Shown: one piece after another, positions 52,749 to 62,724 of the stretch | Numbering within the stretch: the first letter of the stretch is position 1 | Layout: every line of letters starts with the position of its first letter | DNA from: Flavobacteriaceae bacterium | GTDB taxonomy: Bacteria > Bacteroidota > Bacteroidia > Flavobacteriales > Flavobacteriaceae | Length of the DNA stretch: 64,000 nucleotides | NCBI GenBank assembly: GCA_024743095.1 | Contig: JANSXF010000014.1 | Coordinates: 1 to 64,000 of the forward strand | Reading direction: 5' to 3' | The notes under the pieces: model-generated | Seen by the model: the letters and a program-made list of their open reading frames with translations, nothing else | Databases searched by the model: none | What the model was told of the DNA's origin: nothing | Translations under genes and position numbers: made by a program

Positions 52749-55694
52749 ATGAAGCTTAAACTTTTAGCGCTGCTTTTCTTTATGGGCGGCGTTTCTTTGA
52801 TTGCACAGGATTATTTCCCAATAAATGACGGTGTAAAGGCAAAGAAGAACAACAATTACACGGCATTTACCAATGCCAAGATCTATGTAACCCCGGCCCA
52901 AGTTATCAATAACGGCACCTTGCTGATTCAGAATGGCAAGGTGGTGCAGGTCGGAAAGTCCGTGAGCATTCCCAAAAATGCGGTTGTGGAAGACCTAAGC
53001 GGGAAATCCATTTATCCATCATTTATCGATGTGCTATCCGGTTTTGGGATAAAACTTCCCAAAGAAGCCAGTGGCGGGGGAAGGTCTGCACAATATGGCC
53101 CATCTAGGGAAGGATTTTATTGGAACGACCATATTATGCCGGAAAACGATGCCATTGGCAGTTTTGAGTATGATAAAAAACAGGCCGAGGAACTCAGAAA
53201 TGCCGGTTTTGGGACCATCAATGCCCATATTGAGGATGGTATTGCCCGAGGAACAGGTGTTTTGGTCGCTTTGAACGACGAAGCATCCGAAGCACAGCGT
53301 ATCCTTTCCGATAAATCCGCCCAATACTTTTCTTTTGAAAAGAGCCAAGCTTCCAGACAATCATATCCAGGTTCATTAATGGGGGCCATGGCTCTGATGA
53401 GGCAGCTATATTACGATATGGATTGGTACAGCAAGGGCAATGTGGATACCAAGGACCGCTCTTTGGAAGCACTTATTGCCAATAAAGGATTGACCCAAAT
53501 CTATGTTGCCGGTGACAATGGCAATGTTTTACGTGCCGATAAAATCGGGGATCTGTTCGGAATCCAATACACTATTTTGGGCGGTGGTGACGAATACGAG
53601 CGCATCGAGGAAATCAAAGCCACCAATGCAAAATTGGTACTACCCGTTAATTTCCCGGATGCCTTTGACGTGTCAAATCCCTATCAAGCAAAATACATTG
53701 CCTTAAAAGACATGAGACATTGGAACTTGGCCCCATCCAACCCTAAGGTATTGGCGGACAATGGTGTTGAATTTTCAATTACGTTGCACGGCCTAAAATC
53801 CCCCAAAGACTTCAAGGGAAAAATAATGAAGGCCATCACGTACGGCCTTTCAGAGACAAAGGCTTTGGAAGCTCTTACCACAATTCCGGCCTCTATCCTT
53901 GGTAAATCCGAAGAAATTGGGTCTCTGCAAGTAGGCCGTCAAGCTAACTTTTTGATTACATCTGGCAATATTTTTGACAAAGGAACCACTCTTTATGAGA
54001 ACTGGGTACAAGGAACCAAGAATATTGTGGAGAGCATGGACGTAATCGATATTAGAGGTGATTACGACCTTGCCGTCAACGGAACAACCTATAAAGTCTC
54101 CTTGAGTGGCGATGCTGACAAGCCAAAGGCCGAAATCAAAAAAGGTGAAGAGAAAGTTGATTCCAAAATCGACTATTCCGCCGACTGGCTGAATATATCC
54201 TTTAGTGATGACAATATCGGTTCTTACCGATGGGTAGCGCAAGTTATGCCAGATGCCAGTAACATTAAAGGTACCGTAGTCCTTCCCAATGGAGATGAAA
54301 CTACGGCTACAATGACCAGGACATCTCCCTTCGAAGAAAAAGCCGAAGAAGATGAAACCGCGGAAAAGCCACAGCTTATGGCCGTAACCTACCCAAACGT
54401 GGGGTACGGTTATAAAGAGAAGCCTAAACAGGAAAGTATTTTGTTCAAAAATGCTACGGTTTGGACCGGTGAGAGCATTTTGGAAAATACAGATGTGCTG
54501 ATTAAAAACGGGAAAATCTCCAAAGTTGGAAAAGACCTAAGAGCTGGTGGTGCCACAGTTGTTGACGCGACCGGAAAACACTTAACGGCCGGTATCATCG
54601 ACGAGCATACCCACATTGCAGCATTGGCCATTAACGAAGGTGGACACAATTCCTCTGCCGAAGTGCGTATGGAAGATGTAATCGACCCGAAAGACGTTGC
54701 CATTTACCGTGATTTGGCCGGTGGGGTAACCTCCGCGCAATTGCTGCATGGTTCTGCAAACCCGATTGGTGGGCAATCTGCAGTTATGAGATTAAAATGG
54801 GGCGAAAGCGCTAAAAACATGGTATTCGATAATTCACCCAAGTTCATCAAGTTCGCCTTGGGAGAGAACGTCAAACAATCCAACTGGGGCAGTTATTCCA
54901 GATTCCCGCAAACAAGGATGGGTGTTGAACAGGTGTATACCGACTACTTCCAGCGCGCCAAGGAATATGACCAAAAGAAAAAAAGCGGCGAACCTTACCG
55001 CTATGATGAAGAAATGGAAACCTTGGCCGAAATATTGAACGGAGAGCGCTTCATTTCTTGTCACTCCTATGTACAAAGCGAAATCAATATGATGATGAAA
55101 GTAGCCGAAAAATTCAATTTCCGTGTAAACACCTTCACCCACATTTTGGAAGGTTACAAAGTAGCCGATAAAATGGCCGAACACGGTGTTGGTGGCGGTA
55201 CATTTAGTGACTGGTGGGCCTACAAGTACGAAGTAAACGATGCCATACCTTACAATGCCGCGATCATGACAAGCCAAGGCGTTACGGTTGCCATCAATAG
55301 TGATGACGCCGAAATGTCCAGAAGATTGAACCAAGAAGCTGGTAAAACTGTCAAGTACGGAGGTATGTCTGAATTGGAAGCCTGGAAAATGGTAACCCTG
55401 AACCCTGCCAAATTGCTTCACTTGGACGACCGTGTTGGAAGTATCGAGGAAGGCAAGGATGCTGATGTGGTCCTATGGACCGACCATCCATTATCCGTTT
55501 ATGCAAAAGCTGAAAAAACATTGATTGAAGGAAAAGTGTATTTCGACTTGGAAAAAGACAAAACACTAAGGGAATCCATTAAAAAAGAGCGTAACCAGTT
55601 AATAGGAATGATGCTGAACGAAAATAAAAAAGGAGGAAAGTCCAGAACTCCTGTACAGAGCAAGAAAGAAGAATTCAACTGTGATACCCTTTAA
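52749..55694 (+). CDS. Secreted two-domain amidohydrolase-family protein
   Basis: This 981-residue protein has a signal peptide (LLALLFFMGGVSLIAQ) and two amidohydrolase-like halves. The first (about 25-430) keeps the amidohydrolase beta-sandwich and the ending SILGKSEEIGSLQVGRQAN but has no HxH metal motif where it should follow SIYPSFIDV. A beta-rich linker follows. The second (about 560-960) has AGIIDEHTHIAALA, FTHILEGYKVADKMAEHG and INSDDAEMSRRLNQ, all metal-site features. So the second half should be the enzyme and the first a pseudoenzyme. The substrate is unknown. Confidence 0.88.
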   Translation: MKLKLLALLFFMGGVSLIAQDYFPINDGVKAKKNNNYTAFTNAKIYVTPAQVINNGTLLIQNGKVVQVGKSVSIPKNAVVEDLSGKSIYPSFIDVLSGFGIKLPKEASGGGRSAQYGPSREGFYWNDHIMPENDAIGSFEYDKKQAEELRNAGFGTINAHIEDGIARGTGVLVALNDEASEAQRILSDKSAQYFSFEKSQASRQSYPGSLMGAMALMRQLYYDMDWYSKGNVDTKDRSLEALIANKGLTQIYVAGDNGNVLRADKIGDLFGIQYTILGGGDEYERIEEIKATNAKLVLPVNFPDAFDVSNPYQAKYIALKDMRHWNLAPSNPKVLADNGVEFSITLHGLKSPKDFKGKIMKAITYGLSETKALEALTTIPASILGKSEEIGSLQVGRQANFLITSGNIFDKGTTLYENWVQGTKNIVESMDVIDIRGDYDLAVNGTTYKVSLSGDADKPKAEIKKGEEKVDSKIDYSADWLNISFSDDNIGSYRWVAQVMPDASNIKGTVVLPNGDETTATMTRTSPFEEKAEEDETAEKPQLMAVTYPNVGYGYKEKPKQESILFKNATVWTGESILENTDVLIKNGKISKVGKDLRAGGATVVDATGKHLTAGIIDEHTHIAALAINEGGHNSSAEVRMEDVIDPKDVAIYRDLAGGVTSAQLLHGSANPIGGQSAVMRLKWGESAKNMVFDNSPKFIKFALGENVKQSNWGSYSRFPQTRMGVEQVYTDYFQRAKEYDQKKKSGEPYRYDEEMETLAEILNGERFISCHSYVQSEINMMMKVAEKFNFRVNTFTHILEGYKVADKMAEHGVGGGTFSDWWAYKYEVNDAIPYNAAIMTSQGVTVAINSDDAEMSRRLNQEAGKTVKYGGMSELEAWKMVTLNPAKLLHLDDRVGSIEEGKDADVVLWTDHPLSVYAKAEKTLIEGKVYFDLEKDKTLRESIKKERNQLIGMMLNENKKGGKSRTPVQSKKEEFNCDTL

Positions 55695-55704
55695 AAAGTA
55701 GACC

Positions 55705-57003
55705 ATGAAAAAAATATTTTTAATCATAGCAATTGTTTTTGGGGTTTCAATGAACGCCCAACAGACCCCTGCCCCACCACAATCCGAGCAAATAGCCATA
55801 ATCGGTGCTACTGCACACATTGGCAACGGAGAGGTGATAGAGAATTGTACCATTGTTTTTAAGGATGGTAAAATAACCGCTATCGGCGCCGATTTAATGG
55901 TACCCACCGTTGGGACCATGATCAATGCCGAAGGAAAACACGTCTACCCCGGATTTATCGCTCCTTCCAAATCACTTGGTTTGGTGGAGGTAGATGCCGT
56001 TAGGGCCAGTGACGACCAAGACGAAATCGGGGAAATGATTCCACATGTGCGTAGTTTGATCGCATACAATGCGGAATCCAAAGTTGTGGAAAGCATGCGC
56101 CCCAATGGCGTACTTATCGGACAGGTAACCCCTGTCGGTGGGACCATTTCCGGAACTTCAAGCATTGTTCAATTCGATGCTTGGAACTGGGAAGATGCAG
56201 CAGTCAAGACAGATGACGGCATCCATATGAACTGGCCTAACTTTTTTAGAAGAGGCCGTTGGTGGGCTGGCGAAGAAAGAGGATTCATACCAAACAAAGA
56301 GTATGGCAAGGAAATGGCCGACATTAAAATGTTCTTACAAAATTCCATTGCCTACGGAAAAGCCAGTGAGGATGAAAAGAACTTACCATTTGCCGCCATG
56401 CAGGGCCTGTTCGATGGTTCCCAGCGCCTCTACATCCATGCGGACGGTGAAAAAGAAATGACCGATGCCGTGACAATGGCCAAGGAAATGGGAGTTAAAA
56501 ACGTGGTAATCGTTGGTGGATATAGAGCCAACAAAATTGTCGACCTCCTAAAAGAACATAATATTCCTGTTTTGGTCGAACGCACGCATGCATTGCCAAG
56601 TTTTGAAGACGATGACTACGATATCACCTATAAATTGCCAAAATTATTGGTCGATGCCGGCCTTTTGGTTGGATTGCAAAATGAGGACGCTGCCAATTTC
56701 CAGGTAAGGAACCTTGCTTTTTATGCGGGACAAACCGTAGCTCAGGGACTGGACAAAGAAACCGCGCTCCAATTAATAACCGGGAACACGGCCAAAATTC
56801 TTGGGATTGATGACATGTACGGAACCTTGGAAGAAGGTAAAAGCGCAACACTGTTCATCTCGGAAGGTGATGCCTTGGACATGAGGACCAACCAATTGTC
56901 CAAAGCCTATATTGACGGTAGGGACGTTTCACTGGAAACGCACCAGACCGAACTTTGGAAACGGTATATGGGCAAATATGAAAGAGAAAAAGAAGGACAG
57001 TAG
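55705..57003 (+). CDS. Secreted amidohydrolase-family protein lacking the HxH metal motif
   Basis: This 432-residue protein has a signal peptide (IFLIIAIVFGVSMNAQ) and an amidohydrolase-like fold. The position after HVYPGFI is APSKSLG, where active members have HxH. The C-terminus keeps ALQLITGNTAKILGIDDMYGTLEEGKSA, the amidohydrolase ending. It lies 10 nt after the two-domain protein and resembles its first half, so it is probably a partner or scaffold for the active domain. A terminator follows. Confidence 0.87.
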   Translation: MKKIFLIIAIVFGVSMNAQQTPAPPQSEQIAIIGATAHIGNGEVIENCTIVFKDGKITAIGADLMVPTVGTMINAEGKHVYPGFIAPSKSLGLVEVDAVRASDDQDEIGEMIPHVRSLIAYNAESKVVESMRPNGVLIGQVTPVGGTISGTSSIVQFDAWNWEDAAVKTDDGIHMNWPNFFRRGRWWAGEERGFIPNKEYGKEMADIKMFLQNSIAYGKASEDEKNLPFAAMQGLFDGSQRLYIHADGEKEMTDAVTMAKEMGVKNVVIVGGYRANKIVDLLKEHNIPVLVERTHALPSFEDDDYDITYKLPKLLVDAGLLVGLQNEDAANFQVRNLAFYAGQTVAQGLDKETALQLITGNTAKILGIDDMYGTLEEGKSATLFISEGDALDMRTNQLSKAYIDGRDVSLETHQTELWKRYMGKYEREKEGQ

Positions 57004-57018
57004 TTCGTTGATAAAAAA

Positions 57019-57049
57019 ACGGCGCTCATCTGAGCGCCGTTTTTGTTTT
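57019..57049. terminator. Bidirectional intrinsic terminator
   Basis: ACGGCGCTCA (57019-57028) and TGAGCGCCGT (57031-57040) form a perfect 10-bp stem around 2 bases, with Ts after it and As before it. It can end both the amidohydrolase operon and the convergent DUF6503-like gene. Confidence 0.85.
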
Positions 57050-57055
57050 CGCGAA

Positions 57056-57859
57056 TTAATTCATTTTAATGGGAACATACTCCCCATTTTCTGGTTTTTC
57101 GTAAAATGTTTCCGGTTGGGTATCCCCACTCAGCATAACTTCTTCAAAATTGACCGTGCTTGCCGGTTCCATTATCGTTCTCCCCTCATACGTATGCCAT
57201 GTGATGGATTTTGGCAGTACCAGTCCATTCACCTCTTGCCAATTATCATAGTGAATCCATTTAACATTATCCGAACTTTCACCCGAGCGATACGTTACCG
57301 TATAGCCCAACCAAGCCATTTGGTGGGTTTGGGCATCAAAATGAATGAAGTACTCATCTTTGGATGAAGCTCCAACACCTGATTCATAGGCTATTTGCAG
57401 ACCAGGGTATTTTTTCCCATCATACTCCAAATCTTCGGTAGCAGTATACATGATGCCATCATCGGACAACACAAAGGGCATAGCGATGAAATAAAACATC
57501 AAATTATGATAAAAGCCTGCGTCGCCCTCGTAATTGCCCGCTTCATTTAACAGCCATGCTTGTTCCCCATTAAAACCCATCGAAAATTGTTCCGTGTCAA
57601 TTCTATCCTTTCGGGACCATAGGTCAATGGTATGGGTTTCGGATAGTTCGGGCTTGGACAGTACAAAGGACAAGGTTCGTTGCACTTTCCATTGTTTCAA
57701 ACCTCCATGGGCATCAAAAACCTTTAACATGGCATCGGGATAAACAGCCTCGTTCTCCAGCATTTCCTGCTGAATTGGTGTTTCCTTTTTTTCAACTTTC
57801 GGATTTTGTTTGCAAGCGGTAAGGCCAATAAAAAGTAATAGGATGGTTAATTTGTTCAT
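57056..57859 (-). CDS. DUF6503-like lipoprotein
   Basis: This 267-residue lipoprotein starts at the ATG at 57859, whose signal ILLLFIGLTACKQNP ends with the lipobox cysteine near residue 16. An earlier in-frame start at 57997 would run antisense into the methyltransferase gene and break the signal. The body contains FDAHGGLKQWKVQRTLSFVL and EDLEYDGKKYPGLQIAYE, a pattern of outer-membrane-lipoprotein-like proteins of unknown role in Flavobacteriia. It is convergent with the amidohydrolase genes. Confidence 0.8.
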   Translation of the reverse strand: MNKLTILLLFIGLTACKQNPKVEKKETPIQQEMLENEAVYPDAMLKVFDAHGGLKQWKVQRTLSFVLSKPELSETHTIDLWSRKDRIDTEQFSMGFNGEQAWLLNEAGNYEGDAGFYHNLMFYFIAMPFVLSDDGIMYTATEDLEYDGKKYPGLQIAYESGVGASSKDEYFIHFDAQTHQMAWLGYTVTYRSGESSDNVKWIHYDNWQEVNGLVLPKSITWHTYEGRTIMEPASTVNFEEVMLSGDTQPETFYEKPENGEYVPIKMN

Positions 57860-57929
57860 GGTATCTATTTTACCAGTTGGTCGAAAAGCCCTTTTTTTAA
57901 TTACAGGAATGGCTATTTTTACCATGAAT

Positions 57930-58730
57930 ATGGAAGCTAAACTAGTCAGCAGTGCCCAGAATCCTTTGGTAAAAAGCATCATTTTACTAAAAGACAAATC
58001 CCGTGAACGTAGAAAGACAGGACTTTTTGTAGGAGAGGGACAAAGGGAAATTGAATTGGCCCTAAAAGGGGGCTATGTTCTGAAAACGCTACTTTTTTGC
58101 CCAGAGTTGATGGGCCCAACTTCCATTGAGGCTTTCACCAAAACTACAAACCCGGAAATTGTTCAGGTTTCCGAAAGCGTATACGGTAAAATTGCACACC
58201 GTGGCACCACAGAGGGAGTTATGGCCTTGATGCAATCCAAGAACCATGCATTGAAAAACATCTCCTTTGAAAGCAAAACACCCTTGGTGTTGGTTGCCGA
58301 AGCCCCGGAAAAACCTGGCAACATTGGCGCACTATTGCGTACTGCCGATGCCGCAGCCGTGGATGCCGTTTTAATAGCAAATCCCAAATCGGACCTATAT
58401 AGTCCCAACATTATCCGTTCCAGCGTAGGTTGTCTTTTTACCAACCAGATCGGCGTAGGGACAACGGACGAAATCATTGATTTTTTACAAACCAACCAAA
58501 TCAAAATCTACTGTGCCGCCCTCACCGCTTCCAAAAATTATGTGGAGTGCGATTTTAAAGCCGCTTCTGCCCTTGTAATGGGCACGGAAGCCACTGGATT
58601 GACAGAAAAATGGCTTCAAAATTCCGACCAAAACATAATTATACCGATGCAAGGAGAAATAGACTCCATGAATGTTTCGGTATCCGCCGCAATACTTATA
58701 TTTGAGGCGAAGCGCCAGCGCGGATTTTAA
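57930..58730 (+). CDS. TrmH/SpoU-family RNA 2'-O-methyltransferase
   Basis: This 266-residue enzyme has a short substrate-binding N-terminal part (QNPLVKSIILLKDKSRERR) and the knotted SPOUT domain. Motifs include VAEAPEKPGNIGALLRTADA, ALVMGTEATGLTE and IPMQGEIDSMNVSVSAAIL, in which the knot binds SAM. It probably methylates rRNA or tRNA; which base is unknown. The start is chosen after the lipoprotein gene start on the opposite strand; an earlier ATG at 57924 is equally possible. Confidence 0.92.
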   Translation: MEAKLVSSAQNPLVKSIILLKDKSRERRKTGLFVGEGQREIELALKGGYVLKTLLFCPELMGPTSIEAFTKTTNPEIVQVSESVYGKIAHRGTTEGVMALMQSKNHALKNISFESKTPLVLVAEAPEKPGNIGALLRTADAAAVDAVLIANPKSDLYSPNIIRSSVGCLFTNQIGVGTTDEIIDFLQTNQIKIYCAALTASKNYVECDFKAASALVMGTEATGLTEKWLQNSDQNIIIPMQGEIDSMNVSVSAAILIFEAKRQRGF

Positions 58731-58733
58731 GCT

Positions 58734-59966
58734 ATGGAAAAAAATATCCTTTTTTATGTCATTCTGGCCATTCTTGTGGTCCAATATTTGGTTCACCAGT
58801 ATTTGGAGTACCTGAACGCCAAGCGTTTCAAATCGACATTGCCACCTGAACTGGCCGATGTTTTTGATGAACAGGAATATCAAAAATCACAGCAGTACAA
58901 GAAAATCAATTATAAATTTGGGGTCATTTCGGATGGCTTTTCACTGGTTCTGACCACCTGCTTTCTCGTTTTTGGGGGCTTTGAATGGGTAGACCAACTT
59001 ACGCGCTCCATCACGCAGGACAGCATTCCCATGGCATTGATTTTTTTCGGGATCATAATGTTGGGAAGCGCCATTTTGGGACTCCCCTTTTCCTATTACC
59101 GTACTTTTGTAATAGAGGAAGAATATGGCTTCAACAAAACCACAAAATCCACCTTTTTCTCCGATAAAATCAAAGGCGGCATCCTAACCGTTGTTCTTGG
59201 AGGAGGTATTTTGACATTGTTCATGTTGTTCCACCAATCTACAGGCGCCAATTTTTGGATCTATGCATGGATTGCCGTTGGAATCTTCATTTTGTTTATC
59301 AACTTATTCTATAGCCGCTTGATCGTGCCCATGTTCAACAAGCAAACGCCGCTTGAAGATGGAAGTTTAAAAAGTTCGATTGAAAACTATGCGCAAAAGG
59401 TCGGGTTCGAGCTTCAAAATATTTTTGTGATCGATGGTTCTAAAAGATCCACTAAGGCAAACGCCTATTTTTCAGGTTTCGGAAAAGAGAAAAGAATCAC
59501 TTTGTTCGACACCTTGATCAATGATCTTAGCGAAGATGAAATTGTGGCAGTTTTGGCCCATGAAGTAGGTCATTACAAGCGCAACCATATTATTGTAAAT
59601 CTTGTAGTTTCCCTATTGACAACCGGTTTGACGTTGTTCGTTCTTTCATTGTTCATCAACCATCCAGAAATATCCTTGGCCATTGGGGTGTCCACACCGA
59701 GTTTCCATGCTGCATTGGTCGGGTTTGCATTGTTGTACAGTCCAATATCCGAGATCACTGGATTGATCATGAATTATTTATCAAGAAAATTCGAGTTTCA
59801 AGCTGATAATTTTGCAAAAAATACCTTTGCTGCAACTCCATTGGTATCATCATTAAAAAAGTTGTCCAAAAAAAGCTTGAGCAATTTAACACCTCACCCA
59901 GCTTACGTATTTGTGCATTATTCACACCCCCCTTTAGTGGAACGTATCCGAAACCTAAAGGCATAG
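58734..59966 (+). CDS. Ste24/HtpX-like M48 membrane metalloprotease
   Basis: This 410-residue protein has several membrane segments and the M48 motif VLAHEVGHYKRNH near residue 275, with the second zinc ligand region SRKFEFQADNFAK near 345. The N-terminal NFLLP-like segment, PFSYYRTFVIEEEYGFNKTT, matches eukaryotic-like Ste24 CAAX proteases. In bacteria its substrates are unknown. It begins 3 nt after the methyltransferase gene. Confidence 0.92.
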   Translation: MEKNILFYVILAILVVQYLVHQYLEYLNAKRFKSTLPPELADVFDEQEYQKSQQYKKINYKFGVISDGFSLVLTTCFLVFGGFEWVDQLTRSITQDSIPMALIFFGIIMLGSAILGLPFSYYRTFVIEEEYGFNKTTKSTFFSDKIKGGILTVVLGGGILTLFMLFHQSTGANFWIYAWIAVGIFILFINLFYSRLIVPMFNKQTPLEDGSLKSSIENYAQKVGFELQNIFVIDGSKRSTKANAYFSGFGKEKRITLFDTLINDLSEDEIVAVLAHEVGHYKRNHIIVNLVVSLLTTGLTLFVLSLFINHPEISLAIGVSTPSFHAALVGFALLYSPISEITGLIMNYLSRKFEFQADNFAKNTFAATPLVSSLKKLSKKSLSNLTPHPAYVFVHYSHPPLVERIRNLKA

Positions 59967-60010
59967 TTTTTGTTGTTTAGATAATAAGATTATAGTAAAT
60001 TTAATATACT

Positions 60011-62215
60011 ATGACAGAGGCTGCTATTGAAAAAGAGAACAAGGAGATTGCGAAGCAGTACAAGGAATTACTTCGCATAAGCTACCAAACATTGACGGAC
60101 GAGGACAAGAAATTGATTCGTTCCGCCTTTGATGTTGCGGTGGACGCCCATAAGGACCAGCGAAGGAAATCCGGGGAAGCCTATATTTTCCATCCGATTG
60201 CCGTTGCTAAGATCGTAGCTTCGGAAATAGGCCTTGATGCCGTTTCCATTGCATCTGCCCTCTTGCACGATGTCGTTGAGGATACTGCCTATACACTTGC
60301 AGATATTGAGCGGATGTTCGGGGAGACGGTTGCACGAATTGTGGACGGTTTGACCAAAATTGCGCATCTCAAGAAAGATAAAGATATAAGTCAGCAAGCA
60401 GAGAATTTCAGAAAAATGCTACTGACCCTGCATGATGATGTCCGGGTAATCATCATCAAGATTGCCGACCGTTACCACAATATGCTCACCATGGATTCCA
60501 TGCCGGAGCACAAGCAGGTAAAAATTGCATCGGAAACCCTCTACATCTATGCGCCGTTGGCACATAGGATAGGTCTTTACAACATCAAGACACATTTAGA
60601 GGATCTTTCACTAAAATATACGGAACCAGAGGTCTACAACGACATTTACGCCAAAATCGAGGATACGGAAGAGGAGAGCCTGGCCTATATCGAGGATTTC
60701 TCCAATGTGATAAGAACCTCTTTGGATAAAGAGGGACTCAACTATTTCATAAAGGGCAGGATGAAGTCCATCTTTTCCATCCGTAGAAAAATGAAGGCGC
60801 AAAATGTCTCCTTTGATGAAGTATATGACAAGTTTGCCATCCGTATCATCTATAAATCCGACAAGAAAAACGAAAAGTTCCTTGCCTGGAAGATTTACTC
60901 TATAGTTACCGACCACTTTACCCCAAATCCTATTCGTTTACGCGACTGGATTACCTCGCCCAAATCCACAGGATACGAAGCGCTGCACATCACCGTTATG
61001 GGCCCAAAGGGCAAATGGGTGGAGGTTCAGATTCGAAGTGAGCGCATGCACGAGATTGCCGAGAAAGGATACGCTGCCCACTTCAAATACAAGCATGGAG
61101 CACAAAAAGAGCAGGGCATTGAGGACTGGCTGAACAAATTACAGGAGGCTTTGGAAAGTGCCAACGGCAATGCGGTCGATTTTGTAGAAGAGTTCAAACT
61201 CAACCTCTACGCCAAGGAAATATTTGTGTTCACTCCCAAGGGGGATTTAAAATCCATGCCGAAAGGTGCAACTGCGTTGGATTTTGCCTTCAACATCCAC
61301 ACGGAGATCGGAATGAAGACCAGAGGGGCCAAGGTCAATGGAAAACTGGTACCGTTGGGAACAAAACTCCGAAGTGGAGATCAAGTGGAGATTATTACCT
61401 CCGAAAGTGCCAAACCCACCCAAACATGGTTGGACTATGCCGAGACGGCACGGGCACGTTCCAAGATAAAATCATCACTTGGCGAAGAGAAAAAAGAAGT
61501 CGCCGAAGAAGGGAAGGAAATTTTGCGACGTAAACTCAAGGCCCAGAAAATCAACCTGAACGAGGACACTGTAAACAAATTGGTGACCTTCTTTAAACTA
61601 AAAACAAGTCTAGATCTTTTCTACAGGGTCGGTATAGGGGTCATCGACAACGACAAGTTGAAGGATTTCTCTTCTTCCTACCACAACGCATTTATCAATT
61701 TCTTCAAGAACAGAATACGTAAAAGCCCCACTCCAAAAGATGTTGATAGAAATGAGATCACCACCAAATACGATCTGCTCGTTTTCGGCAAGGAAGAAGA
61801 AAGGCTCAATTATAAATTATCCCAATGTTGCAACCCAATACCTGGAGACGATGTGTTTGGGTTCGTAAGCGTAAATGATGGCATTAAAGTTCATAAAAAG
61901 AACTGTCCCAATGCCATTTCACTACAGTCCAACTACGCCTACCGCATCATTAGCGCCAAATGGATAGATTCTTCCCAAGAAGAATTCTCCGTCGATATCC
62001 AAATTACAGGGATCGACAACATGGGTCTGGTCAAGGATATCACCAAGATCATTTCGGAAAATATGCATGTAAACATGCGCAACCTTAATTTTAGCGCGGA
62101 TGGCGGAACCTTTAAAGGAAAAATCACACTTGTGGTAAAAAACAATAATATCCTACAAAGGCTGATGAACAATTTAAAGCAGGTCGAAGGTATAGATAAA
62201 GTGACCAGAATTTAA
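60011..62215 (+). CDS. Bifunctional (p)ppGpp synthetase/hydrolase (RelA/SpoT)
   Basis: This 734-residue stringent-response enzyme has an N-terminal HD hydrolase (about 50-180, HDVVEDTAYTLADIERMFGE and KIADRYHNMLTM), a synthetase domain (RLRDWITSPKSTGYEALH near 320), a TGS domain (IFVFTPKGDLKSMPKGATAL near 410) and a C-terminal ACT-type domain (QITGIDNMGLVKDITKIISE). Both active sites look intact, so it can make and degrade the alarmone. It lies upstream of the Fur-family gene. Confidence 0.95.
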   Translation: MTEAAIEKENKEIAKQYKELLRISYQTLTDEDKKLIRSAFDVAVDAHKDQRRKSGEAYIFHPIAVAKIVASEIGLDAVSIASALLHDVVEDTAYTLADIERMFGETVARIVDGLTKIAHLKKDKDISQQAENFRKMLLTLHDDVRVIIIKIADRYHNMLTMDSMPEHKQVKIASETLYIYAPLAHRIGLYNIKTHLEDLSLKYTEPEVYNDIYAKIEDTEEESLAYIEDFSNVIRTSLDKEGLNYFIKGRMKSIFSIRRKMKAQNVSFDEVYDKFAIRIIYKSDKKNEKFLAWKIYSIVTDHFTPNPIRLRDWITSPKSTGYEALHITVMGPKGKWVEVQIRSERMHEIAEKGYAAHFKYKHGAQKEQGIEDWLNKLQEALESANGNAVDFVEEFKLNLYAKEIFVFTPKGDLKSMPKGATALDFAFNIHTEIGMKTRGAKVNGKLVPLGTKLRSGDQVEIITSESAKPTQTWLDYAETARARSKIKSSLGEEKKEVAEEGKEILRRKLKAQKINLNEDTVNKLVTFFKLKTSLDLFYRVGIGVIDNDKLKDFSSSYHNAFINFFKNRIRKSPTPKDVDRNEITTKYDLLVFGKEEERLNYKLSQCCNPIPGDDVFGFVSVNDGIKVHKKNCPNAISLQSNYAYRIISAKWIDSSQEEFSVDIQITGIDNMGLVKDITKIISENMHVNMRNLNFSADGGTFKGKITLVVKNNNILQRLMNNLKQVEGIDKVTRI

Positions 62216-62225
62216 TTTTTAACTG

Positions 62226-62233
62226 TACCTTTG
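62226..62233 (+). promoter_or_regulatory. Promoter -7 box for the Fur-family gene
   Basis: TACCTTTG matches TAnnTTTG perfectly and lies 23 nt before the ATG at 62257. I see no TTTG at the expected -33 distance. It suggests that the Fur-family gene and purA can be transcribed apart from the upstream (p)ppGpp gene. Confidence 0.5.
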
Positions 62234-62256
62234 TGCATTAGCATAGGTAGAAAGCC

Positions 62257-62712
62257 ATGGGAAATAATAAAAATCAGGAAATTGTAAAGAACGTGTTCAC
62301 GGCCTTTCTTGAAGAAAAGGGACATCGCAAAACACCTGAACGCTACGCCATTTTACAGGAAATTTACGAAAGTGACGATCATTTTGATGTAGAATCCCTT
62401 TACATTAAAATGAAGACCAAGAATTACAGGGTTAGTCGAGCAACGCTTTACAATACCATCGAACTTTTATTGGAATGTAAGTTGGTCAGAAAGCACCAAT
62501 TCGGGAAAAACCAGGCACAGTACGAGAAATCCTATTTTGACCGTCAGCACGACCATGTGATACTGACCGACACCGGTGAGGTGGTAGAATTTTGTGACCC
62601 GCGCATTCAATCCATCAAAAAAACCATTGAGGAGGTCTTTGACATAAAGATCAACAACCACTCATTATACTTCTACGGAACCCGTAACAAAGAAAAAAAC
62701 CTAACTGAATAA
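62257..62712 (+). CDS. Fur-family transcriptional regulator lacking the structural CxxC sites
   Basis: This 151-residue protein has the Fur winged helix (about 10-90, [20 protein letters not shown] and [15 protein letters not shown]) and a C-terminal dimerisation region ([18 protein letters not shown]). The HDH metal residues are present, but the usual CxxC pairs are missing: where many Fur proteins read HDHLICxxCG, this reads [10 protein letters not shown]. Only two scattered cysteines remain. It may sense iron, zinc, peroxide or something else. It ends 12 nt before purA. Confidence 0.88.
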   Translation: MGNNKNQEIVKNVFTAFLEEKGHRKTPERYAILQEIYESDDHFDVESLYIKMKTKNYRVSRATLYNTIELLLECKLVRKHQFGKNQAQYEKSYFDRQHDHVILTDTGEVVEFCDPRIQSIKKTIEEVFDIKINNHSLYFYGTRNKEKNLTE

Positions 62713-62724
62713 CCCACATATTAC

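Noticed and set aside
52749-57003. A recent tandem duplication giving the two amidohydrolase genes
   Set aside because: The proteins differ strongly in sequence and architecture; the similarity is at fold level, so duplication, if any, is old.
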